In this document: piece after piece, positions 1-5,526 of the stretch
Layout of the letters: each line of letters begins with the position of its first letter
Numbering within the stretch: the first letter of the stretch is position 1
From: Piscirickettsiaceae bacterium
GTDB lineage: Bacteria > Pseudomonadota > Gammaproteobacteria > Nitrosococcales > Methylophagaceae
Direction of reading: 5' to 3'
Length of the DNA: 9,393 nucleotides
NCBI GenBank assembly: GCA_018646825.1
Contig: JABGUA010000154.1
Coordinates: 1 to 9,393, forward strand
Translations under genes and position numbers: made by a program
Notes under the pieces: generated by a model
The model's input: the letters and a program-made list of their open reading frames with translations, nothing else
Told to the model about the DNA's origin: nothing
The model's database searches: none

Positions 1-644
1 TCCAGGGCGAGGTTTGAAGGCAATGTTGGCTTGTTAGCGTGACGTAAAGCAGCAGCTTCTTCTCGTCGCGCACTGATGTCGATATTGTTTGGCTCGACTG
101 TCTGTGCGAAAACTAAATTAGCTGCGGTATATTCATGCGAACAATAGATCTGGGTTGCGGTTGGTAGCTGACTAATCTGTTGCAAGGAAGACAACAGTTG
201 TGCATGTGTCCCACCCCTTAGTCGACCACACCCTGCAGCAAATAAAGTATCACCACAAAATAGACAGTCTGCGATTAAATAAGCGATATGACCACGAGAG
301 TGGCCCGGGACATCCAAGACACGGACAGGGGGGAAGTCGGGATGCACAACAATGTTTTCAGTCGCAGAGAGTGGGTGGGTCATTGCTGGAATAAGTTCAT
401 TAGCCGGACCATAAACAGGGACGTCGTAATGGCTTAAAAAGGGTTTGATACCGTCCACATGATCATAATCATGGTGCGTAATCAGCAGTGCAACTGGAAT
501 AAGGTTGTGTGCTTTAATATAAGCTAATATGGGTTTTTCATCACCAGGATCAATCACAATCACAGATTGAGAATGATCTGCTTGCAAAAGCCAGACATAA
601 TTGTCTTCAAGGATAGGAATCATGTGGACAGTGAACAAGGACAT
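1..644 (-). CDS. gloB: Hydroxyacylglutathione hydrolase (glyoxalase II), 3' end beyond the left edge
   Basis: Glyoxalase II hydrolyses S-lactoylglutathione to D-lactate and glutathione in the cytoplasm, the second step of methylglyoxal detoxification. I translated the minus strand by hand: about 214 codons are visible of a usual 250-260, so the C-terminal glutathione-binding end is off the window. The start ATG at 644-642 gives an N-terminus with the family's IPILEDNYVW (residues 9-18). Metallo-beta-lactamase signatures follow in order: THHDYDHVDG (56-65), PGHSRGH (113-119), FCGDTLF (129-135), AGCGRL (137-142) and the CSHEYT histidine (H170). The metal motif is normally HxHxDH; here the second His is Asp59, which is unusual. 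RLRGGT replaces the common RLFEGT. The ribosome binding site is weak. The gene is divergent from a yafS-like gene followed by rnhA and dnaQ, resembling the E. coli gloB-yafS-rnhA-dnaQ neighbourhood. Family assignment is firm; activity is less certain because of Asp59. Confidence 0.93.
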   Translation of the reverse strand, partial: MSLFTVHMIPILEDNYVWLLQADHSQSVIVIDPGDEKPILAYIKAHNLIPVALLITHHDYDHVDGIKPFLSHYDVPVYGPANELIPAMTHPLSATENIVVHPDFPPVRVLDVPGHSRGHIAYLIADCLFCGDTLFAAGCGRLRGGTHAQLLSSLQQISQLPTATQIYCSHEYTAANLVFAQTVEPNNIDISARREEAAALRHANKPTLPSNLAL

Positions 645-773
645 GGCTTAAAAATAATCTCAGTAATGGGTTATGATTCACTCGCTTGAGAGTAGAATAA
701 TAAATTGACTGCAGTAAGCATCTTAACGCTTTTCAGTTTTACAAAGTGACTTAAATGCGATGAAGGTAATGGT
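645..773. promoter_or_regulatory. Divergent intergenic region between gloB and the methyltransferase-like gene
   Basis: These 129 bases lie between two divergent start codons, so promoters for both directions should be here. On the plus strand TTGACT at 705-710 resembles a -35 box, but no good -10 lies 15-19 bases downstream. On the minus strand an AT-rich stretch around 693-705 contains TATTAT/TATTCT-like -10 sequences without a convincing -35. A Shine-Dalgarno-like GAAGG at 762-766 sits 7 bases before the plus-strand ATG at 774. I call the region regulatory from geometry and do not claim a specific promoter. Confidence 0.4.
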
Positions 774-1520
774 ATGGCGGATTCTGACATTGATGACAAT
801 ATTGACGACCCATTAACGCGTTGGTGGCAAAGTCCATTGGGCCATGCTGTTTTAAAACAAGAACAACAACTTTTTCAAAGTGTACCTGAACATTTTCATG
901 GCTATTATCAGTTGCAAGTGGGCGGAGAAATTAATCTCTTACCCGAAATGGTGATGCCTAAATTTAAAAGGCGGATGGGAAAATCAGCTGATGTAGCAGG
1001 CGCCAATGAAGCTTTACCATTTAAATCAAAAAGTCTGGATACCTTATTATTAAGCCATATTCTGGAGTTTTCAGCAGATCCGCATCAGGTATTAAGAGAA
1101 GCGGAAAGAGTACTTGTCGGTGATGGGACAATGATTATCTGTTGTTTTAACCCATGGAGTTTATGGGGGGTGAGACGATTGTTCTCCCGCAAAATCAGTG
1201 CACCGTGGAATGGCCATTTTTTTGGTAAATCCAGAATAAAAGATTGGTTATCCTTATTAAATTTTGATGTAATAGCGTGTGAAAAATTGATGTTTAGACC
1301 GCCAGTGAAAAGTGAAAAATGGTTACAGAGAGCAGTAAAATTTGACACACTCGGTCATCGATTTTGGCCGATATTTTCTGGCGTTAAAGTGTTGGTTGCT
1401 ACAAAAAGGACTGTGCCGTTAACCCCTGTGGCACAGCGTTGGCGGCCAGGGCAAATTTTTCCTAAAAAAAGCTTGGTAACGAAACCAGCGACACGAGATA
1501 AAATAAATGGACCAAGTTGA
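774..1520 (+). CDS. YafS-like SAM-dependent methyltransferase-fold protein
   Basis: This 248-residue cytoplasmic protein resembles the YafS group of class I (Methyltransf_11-like) methyltransferase-fold proteins. The N-terminus (residues 17-35) has the WWQSPLGHAVLKQEQ helix typical of the group. Residues 81-124 match methyltransferase motifs II-III: an LPF then SLDTLLLSHILEF strand, followed by DPHQVLREAERVLVGDGTM. FNPWSLWG (125-132) follows, and a basic tail ends the protein. The glycine-rich SAM loop (motif I, usually DxGxGxG) should lie near residues 45-55, where only QLQVGGEINLL is seen, so SAM binding is doubtful or altered. The start has a GAAGG Shine-Dalgarno sequence at 762-766. The 3' end overlaps rnhA by 14 bp, pointing to co-transcription and translational coupling. 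Substrate unknown. The neighbourhood gloB, this gene, rnhA, dnaQ supports the YafS assignment more than any catalytic motif does. Confidence 0.8.
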   Translation: MADSDIDDNIDDPLTRWWQSPLGHAVLKQEQQLFQSVPEHFHGYYQLQVGGEINLLPEMVMPKFKRRMGKSADVAGANEALPFKSKSLDTLLLSHILEFSADPHQVLREAERVLVGDGTMIICCFNPWSLWGVRRLFSRKISAPWNGHFFGKSRIKDWLSLLNFDVIACEKLMFRPPVKSEKWLQRAVKFDTLGHRFWPIFSGVKVLVATKRTVPLTPVAQRWRPGQIFPKKSLVTKPATRDKINGPS

Positions 1521-1944
1521 AATGTTTACCGATGGCGCCTGTAGTGGTAATCCTGGCCCTGGAGGCTGGGGCACGATTCTACGCGCTAAAGGGACAGAAA
1601 AAGAATTATCGGGTGGTGAAAAAGATACCACCAATAATCGAATGGAGATGATGGCTGTGATAGTAGGGCTAGAAGCGCTACAACGAGGATGTAGCGTGAA
1701 AATTACTACTGATTCTCAATATGTCATGAAGGGCATGATGGAATGGTTACCCGGTTGGAAAAAACGTAACTGGATGACCGCAGGCAAAAAGCCAGTTAAA
1801 AATGTCGATCTATGGCAAAGAATGGAAAAAGCAGCGCAAGGGCATCACGTTGAATGGGAATGGGTTCGTGGCCACCAAGGTCATGTTGAGAATGAACGGG
1901 CTGATCAACTGGCTGTGGCTGCCAGAGAAGCATTAGTCAATTAG
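1507..1944 (+). CDS. rnhA: Ribonuclease HI
   Basis: RNase HI cleaves the RNA strand of RNA:DNA hybrids with Mg2+ or Mn2+, removing R-loops and Okazaki primers. At 145 residues it is slightly shorter than the 155-residue E. coli enzyme. All catalytic residues are present: Asp9 in FTDGACSGNPG, Glu47 in NNRMEMMA, Asp69 in TTDSQYV, His123 in RGHQGHVENERAD and Asp133. The basic handle region (PGWKKRNWMTAGKKPVKN, about residues 82-99) is present, so this is the handle-containing proteobacterial form. The start ATG lies inside the 3' end of the upstream gene and has only a weak GAG at 1495-1497, which suggests translation coupled to that gene. The last five codons plus the stop codon are repeated twice more directly downstream. 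In E. coli rnhA and dnaQ are divergent; here they point the same way. Confidence 0.97.
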   Translation: MDQVEMFTDGACSGNPGPGGWGTILRAKGTEKELSGGEKDTTNNRMEMMAVIVGLEALQRGCSVKITTDSQYVMKGMMEWLPGWKKRNWMTAGKKPVKNVDLWQRMEKAAQGHHVEWEWVRGHQGHVENERADQLAVAAREALVN

Positions 1945-1986
1945 GCGAAGCATTAGTTAATTAGACGAAGCGTTAATCAATTAAAA
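1927..1986 (+). repeat. Three-copy 20-bp tandem repeat spanning the rnhA stop codon
   Basis: Copies lie at 1927-1946, 1947-1966 and 1967-1986. Copies 1 and 2 match at 18 of 20 positions, and copies 1 and 3 at 15 of 20. Copy 1 holds the last rnhA codons (Glu-Ala-Leu-Val-Asn) and the TAG stop. Copy 2 would read the same residues and TAG, and copy 3 Glu-Ala-Leu-Ile-Asn and TAA, each in a frame shifted by two because the period is 20. The third copy ends in the A-rich stretch that begins the dnaQ ribosome binding site. This is probably a local slippage duplication. Confidence 0.9.
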
Positions 1987-1990
1987 GGAA
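1984..1990 (+). promoter_or_regulatory. Ribosome binding site of dnaQ, supporting a GTG start
   Basis: The purine run AAAGGAA lies 5 bases before the GTG at 1996-1998. No ATG lies between this site and the conserved exonuclease motif at DnaQ residues 12-19, so GTG is the natural start. The site is partly built from the third copy of the tandem repeat. Confidence 0.7.
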
Positions 1991-1995
1991 AACGC

Positions 1996-2733
1996 GTGGC
2001 AGAAACACAAAATAAACGACAAGTCGTACTGGATACTGAGACCACAGGTTTAAGTACGGCAGATGATCACCGTATTATCGAAATTGGCTGCGTCGAATTA
2101 GTTAACCGTCGGCTAACCGGTGAGACATTTCATCAATATATTAATCCAGAACGTGAAATAGACGCCGGTGCGATGGAAGTCCATGGCATCACCAATGAAG
2201 CGCTAGCGGATAAGCCGAAGTTTGCGAGCATTGCCGATGACTTCATGCGGTTTGTTGATGGTGCGGAACTGATTATTCATAATGCGGCTTTTGATGTGGG
2301 GTTCTTAAATCATGAGTTGAGCAAGATACCGACAGAAACCAGAACGATTAAGGCTATTTGCAGCATTTTAGACACACTTAAACTAGCAAGAGATAAGCAT
2401 CCAGGCCAAAAAAACAATCTTGATGCTTTATGCCGTCGCTATGAAGTGGATAATTCGAATCGGGCTTTGCATGGTGCTTTACTCGATGCCGAAATTTTAG
2501 CCGATGTCTACCTAGCAATGACAGGTGGTCAGACAAGTCTGTCTTTAGCTGCCGAAGTGACAAAGAAAGAAAAAGCGCAAGTGACTAAAACAGGTACAGC
2601 ACAGACTAAAAAGCGTAAGCCTCTGCGAGTGATCAAGGCAACGGATGTCGAGCTTGGCGCACATGATGAACATTTACAACGGCTTGAAAAAGCCAGTGAT
2701 GGACAATGTCTGTGGCTAAAAATGAACGAATAA
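1996..2733 (+). CDS. dnaQ: DNA polymerase III epsilon subunit, 3'-5' proofreading exonuclease
   Basis: Epsilon removes misincorporated nucleotides within the Pol III core (alpha-epsilon-theta). The protein has 245 residues, close to the E. coli 243, and begins with GTG. The DEDDh catalytic set is complete: Asp13 and Glu15 in VVLDTETTGL (Exo I), Asp100 in IIHNAAFDVGFL (Exo II), and His159 and Asp164 in LHGALLDAEILA (Exo III). QTSLSL at residues 179-184 aligns with the beta-clamp-binding QTSMAF of E. coli epsilon. The following Lys/Thr-rich linker (about 188-210) and the C-terminal segment correspond to the part that binds the alpha subunit. It lies 51 bases after rnhA on the same strand, so co-transcription is likely. 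No terminator is visible between dnaQ and grpE. Confidence 0.97.
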   Translation: MAETQNKRQVVLDTETTGLSTADDHRIIEIGCVELVNRRLTGETFHQYINPEREIDAGAMEVHGITNEALADKPKFASIADDFMRFVDGAELIIHNAAFDVGFLNHELSKIPTETRTIKAICSILDTLKLARDKHPGQKNNLDALCRRYEVDNSNRALHGALLDAEILADVYLAMTGGQTSLSLAAEVTKKEKAQVTKTGTAQTKKRKPLRVIKATDVELGAHDEHLQRLEKASDGQCLWLKMNE

Positions 2734-2774
2734 GGGCAAAAACAGCCAAATTTCACAAAAAAATGACCAAAATG

Positions 2775-2802
2775 CTTGAAATCGTTTTTTTTGACCCCAA
2801 AT
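2775..2802 (+). promoter_or_regulatory. Sigma-32 (RpoH) heat-shock promoter of grpE
   Basis: CTTGAAA at 2775-2781 and CCCCAAAT at 2795-2802 are separated by 13 bases. The known E. coli sigma-32 consensus is CTTGAAA, 11-16 bases, CCCCATnT, so the -35 is perfect and the -10 is close. It lies 38 bases before the grpE ATG. The same arrangement recurs upstream of dnaK, which strengthens the call. No CIRCE (HrcA) inverted repeat is visible. Confidence 0.88.
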
Positions 2803-2840
2803 AGCTGACTTGTCACTAAGTAATTTGGAAACACGTCATT

Positions 2841-3410
2841 ATGAGTAATGAAGAAATCGACAAAAATAAAACCGACAGCCCCGAGTTAGAATCTGTCGAG
2901 ACTGAAGAGCCAATCCCTGTAGACGCAGAATCAATAGATACTGGTGAAGACCTCGCAGCTTTATTAGAGCAAGCACGTCAAAAAGCCGATGCCAATTGGG
3001 ATGAAGTACTACGAGCACGCGCTGATATGGAAAACCTACGCCGCCGCCAATCACGTGATTTAGAGAATGCACACAAGCATGCGTTGGATAAATTTGTATC
3101 TGAATTATTACCTATTTATGACAGCATGGAATTAGGTGCGAATGCTGCTGCGAGTGAAGAGGCATCATTGCAAGGCGTGCGAGATGGCTTAGGTATGACA
3201 ATGAAGATGTTTTTGTCATCAATTGCCAAGTTTGGTCTCGAACAAGTTAACCCCGCGGAAGGCGATGCTTTTGACCCGGAACTACATCAGGCAATGGCAA
3301 TGCAACCCCAAGAGGGCTTCGAAGCCAACAAAGTCATTATGGTGGCTCAAAAAGGCTTTCAATTTAATGGGCGCCTATTACGTCCTGCAATGGTCGTCGT
3401 TTCACAATAA
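2841..3410 (+). CDS. grpE: GrpE, nucleotide exchange factor for DnaK
   Basis: GrpE dimers release ADP from DnaK and so reset the chaperone cycle in the cytoplasm. The 189-residue length is usual (E. coli 197). Residues 1-37 are acidic and probably disordered. Residues about 38-90 form the long helical dimerisation stalk, containing RARADMENLRRRQSRD (58-73), a GrpE hallmark. The C-terminal beta-wing that contacts the DnaK ATPase domain is at about 135-189, with DPELHQAM and the family-ending QKGFQFNGRLLRPAMVVVS. The ATG at 2841 is preceded by a modest GGA at 2827-2829, about 11 bases away. A sigma-32 promoter lies directly upstream and another separates grpE from dnaK, so grpE can be transcribed alone or with dnaK. 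Confidence 0.97.
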   Translation: MSNEEIDKNKTDSPELESVETEEPIPVDAESIDTGEDLAALLEQARQKADANWDEVLRARADMENLRRRQSRDLENAHKHALDKFVSELLPIYDSMELGANAAASEEASLQGVRDGLGMTMKMFLSSIAKFGLEQVNPAEGDAFDPELHQAMAMQPQEGFEANKVIMVAQKGFQFNGRLLRPAMVVVSQ

Positions 3411-3435
3411 AAAACAACCGTTTAGTAGCCAAGGG

Positions 3436-3463
3436 CTTGAAATAAATTTTTATTGCCCCAACT
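3436..3463 (+). promoter_or_regulatory. Sigma-32 (RpoH) heat-shock promoter of dnaK
   Basis: CTTGAAA at 3436-3442 and CCCCAACT at 3456-3463 are separated by 13 bases, matching the sigma-32 consensus and the spacing of the grpE promoter. The expected start would leave a dnaK leader of about 50 bases, ending in the Shine-Dalgarno GGAG at 3511-3514. That leader holds a small GCTAG/CTAGC inverted repeat at 3476-3490. Confidence 0.87.
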
Positions 3464-3522
3464 TACTACTCAACAGCTAGTGTAGCTAGCAAGAATTTTT
3501 AAGAATATCTGGAGAAAAAAAC

Positions 3523-5442
3523 ATGGCTAAAATTATTGGTATTGACTTAGGAACAACAAACTCCTGTGTCGCGGTATTAGAAGACGGCAAAGCGCGCATC
3601 ATTGAAAATAGCGAAGGCGATCGAACAACACCATCGATTGTTGCTTTCACAAAAGATGATGAGGTTCTAGTGGGGCAATCTGCTAAGCGCCAAGCAGTCA
3701 CCAACCCTAAAAATACATTATTTGCGATTAAGCGTTTAATTGGTCGTAAATTTAAAGATGATGTTGTTCAACGCGACATCGACATGGTGCCTTACACCAT
3801 TGTTGAGGCTGATAATGGCGACGCTTGGGTTGAAGCAAATGGCAAGAAAATGGCCCCGCCAGAGATCTCTGCCCGTGTTTTGATGAAAATGAAAAAAACA
3901 GCAGAAGAGTTTTTAGGCGAAGAAGTGACAGAAGCAGTTGTCACCGTACCTGCTTACTTTAATGACTCACAACGTCAAGCAACCAAAGACGCAGGTAAAA
4001 TCGCCGGTCTTGAAGTGAAACGTATTATTAATGAGCCGACTGCGGCTGCACTTGCCTACGGCATGGACAAAAAACGCGGTGACTCAACGGTCGTAGTTTA
4101 TGATTTGGGTGGTGGTACATTTGATGTATCCGTTATTGAGATCGCAGACATCGAAGGTGAGCACCAGTTTGAAGTATTAGCGACTAACGGTGATACGTTC
4201 TTAGGTGGTGAAGATTTTGACCAACGCATTATTGAATTTTTAGTTGATGAATTCAAAAAAGACCAAGGTATTGATTTAGCCAAAGATCCTTTAGCATTAC
4301 AACGATTAAAAGATGCGGCGGAAAAAGCGAAAATTGAGTTGTCTTCAAGTTCACAAACTGACATTAACCTACCTTATGTGACTGCTGATGCATCAGGGCC
4401 TAAACATATGGAAGTGCGTTTAACACGTGCCAAATTAGAGTCATTGGTTGAAGATCTCATCACACGTAGTTTGGAGCCGTGTAAAGTCGCATTAAAAGAT
4501 GCTGGTTTATCACTCTCTGAGATCGATGATGTGATTTTGGTTGGGGGTCAAACAAGAATGCCGAAAGTACAAGAAGCGGTTGAAGCTTTATTTGGCAAAG
4601 AGCCGCGTAGAGACGTTAACCCTGACGAAGCAGTTGCAGCAGGTGCGGCAATTCAAGCAGCGGTATTAGCCGGTGATGTAAAAGATGTCCTGCTATTAGA
4701 CGTTACCCCATTGAGCTTGGGTATCGAAACGATGGGCGGGGTGATGACTAAATTGGTTGAGAAAAACACCACGATTCCGACGAAAGCAAATCAAGTGTTC
4801 TCAACAGCCGAAGACAATCAACCAGCGGTAACAATTCACGTTATGCAAGGTGAGCGTGAAATGGCATCAGCCAATAAATCGCTAGGTCGTTTTGATTTGT
4901 CAGATATTCCAGCAGCACCGCGTGGGCAACCACAAATTGACGTCACATTCGACATCGATGCCAATGGTATTTTGAATGTCTCTGCCAAAGATAAAACAAC
5001 CGGTAAAGAGCAATCTATCGTTATCAAAGCATCAAGCGGTTTGTCTGATGAAGAAGTCGAACAAATGGTGAAAGATGCCGAAGCACATGCCGAAGAAGAT
5101 CGTCTATTCCACGAATTAGTCACTGCACGTAACGAAGGTGATGCCTTAGTTCACAGCACTGAAAAGTCGATTACTGAACTAGGTGACAAGATCGACGCAG
5201 ATGAAAAAGTGAAAATTGAAGCTGCGATTGCTGATCTTAAGGAAGCGTTGAAAGGCGAAGATAAAGCGGAGATCGAAGCGAAAACAAAGGCCTTAGCTGA
5301 AGCGTCATCTAAACTTGCAGAACAAGCTTATGCAGAAAATGCTGAAGCGGGTGAAGCAGCGCAAGACGCACCAAAATCAGATGCGGACGATGTTGTTGAT
5401 GCTGAGTTCGAAGAAGTGAATGAGAACGACGATAAAAAATAG
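3523..5442 (+). CDS. dnaK: Hsp70 chaperone DnaK
   Basis: DnaK binds exposed hydrophobic segments of proteins in an ATP-controlled cycle with DnaJ and GrpE. At 639 residues it is essentially full length (E. coli 638). The ATPase domain starts with IGIDLGTTNSCVAV (5-18), has DLGGGTFD (194-201) with the autophosphorylatable Thr199, and DTFLGGEDFD (224-233). The hydrophobic interdomain linker DVLLLD is at 388-393. The substrate-binding beta domain follows, with TPLSLGIETMGG. The helical lid runs to an acidic tail with DAEFEEV close to the end, as in proteobacterial DnaK. The start ATG has GGAG at 3511-3514, 8 bases upstream. A dedicated sigma-32 promoter precedes it and an intrinsic terminator follows 25 bases after the stop, so dnaK is probably the most strongly expressed gene of the locus. 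Confidence 0.99.
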   Translation: MAKIIGIDLGTTNSCVAVLEDGKARIIENSEGDRTTPSIVAFTKDDEVLVGQSAKRQAVTNPKNTLFAIKRLIGRKFKDDVVQRDIDMVPYTIVEADNGDAWVEANGKKMAPPEISARVLMKMKKTAEEFLGEEVTEAVVTVPAYFNDSQRQATKDAGKIAGLEVKRIINEPTAAALAYGMDKKRGDSTVVVYDLGGGTFDVSVIEIADIEGEHQFEVLATNGDTFLGGEDFDQRIIEFLVDEFKKDQGIDLAKDPLALQRLKDAAEKAKIELSSSSQTDINLPYVTADASGPKHMEVRLTRAKLESLVEDLITRSLEPCKVALKDAGLSLSEIDDVILVGGQTRMPKVQEAVEALFGKEPRRDVNPDEAVAAGAAIQAAVLAGDVKDVLLLDVTPLSLGIETMGGVMTKLVEKNTTIPTKANQVFSTAEDNQPAVTIHVMQGEREMASANKSLGRFDLSDIPAAPRGQPQIDVTFDIDANGILNVSAKDKTTGKEQSIVIKASSGLSDEEVEQMVKDAEAHAEEDRLFHELVTARNEGDALVHSTEKSITELGDKIDADEKVKIEAAIADLKEALKGEDKAEIEAKTKALAEASSKLAEQAYAENAEAGEAAQDAPKSDADDVVDAEFEEVNENDDKK

Positions 5443-5467
5443 TCGTTAGTTAAAAGTAAGAAATAAT

Positions 5468-5501
5468 AAACAGGCGTAGGGTTTCCTACGCCTGTTTTGT
5501 T
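5468..5501 (+). terminator. Intrinsic terminator or attenuator between dnaK and dnaJ
   Basis: A perfect 13-bp inverted repeat pairs 5468-5480 with 5485-5497 around a 4-base loop (GTTT). Its core is CAGGCGTAGG/CCTACGCCTG, and it is followed by the T-rich TTTTGTTCT. This is a textbook Rho-independent shape. Because dnaJ begins only 30 bases later with no clear promoter of its own, the element probably ends most dnaK transcripts and lets a fraction continue into dnaJ. Confidence 0.92.
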
Positions 5502-5512
5502 CTATAAATAGC

Positions 5513-5526
5513 AGGGTGCAATGTAG
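5513..5526 (+). promoter_or_regulatory. dnaJ translation-start region with an ATG-TAG minimal ORF
   Basis: The Shine-Dalgarno-like AGGG at 5513-5516 lies 4 bases before an ATG at 5521 and 10 bases before the dnaJ ATG at 5527. The first ATG is followed at once by TAG (5524-5526), giving a one-codon ORF in the same frame as dnaJ and directly touching it. The dnaJ start is fixed at 5527 because the in-frame TAG blocks anything upstream and MAKRDFY is the standard DnaJ N-terminus. Confidence 0.65.

Noticed and set aside
200..394. Small plus-strand ORF of 64 codons
   Set aside because: It lies antisense inside gloB, whose minus-strand frame carries the conserved glyoxalase II motifs; the plus-strand peptide shows no recognisable motif or ribosome binding site.
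705..740. TTGACT-based sigma-70 promoter for the methyltransferase-rnhA-dnaQ group
   Set aside because: No acceptable -10 box occurs at 15-19 bases; kept only as part of a general regulatory region.
2785..2792. Run of eight T residues after dnaQ as a terminator
   Set aside because: No hairpin precedes it; the T run is the spacer of the grpE sigma-32 promoter.
3223..3480. Plus-strand ORF running from inside grpE past its stop
   Set aside because: It is a shadow in another frame of grpE, and its tail runs through the dnaK sigma-32 promoter; no ribosome binding site or family signature.
3476..3490. GCTAG-TGTAG-CTAGC hairpin in the dnaK leader as an RNA thermometer
   Set aside because: Only 5 bp and it does not reach the Shine-Dalgarno GGAG at 3511-3514, so it cannot mask translation by itself.
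5503..5508. TATAAA as a separate dnaJ promoter -10
   Set aside because: The matching -35 position falls in the terminator loop and does not resemble TTGACA; too close to the dnaJ start to be persuasive.
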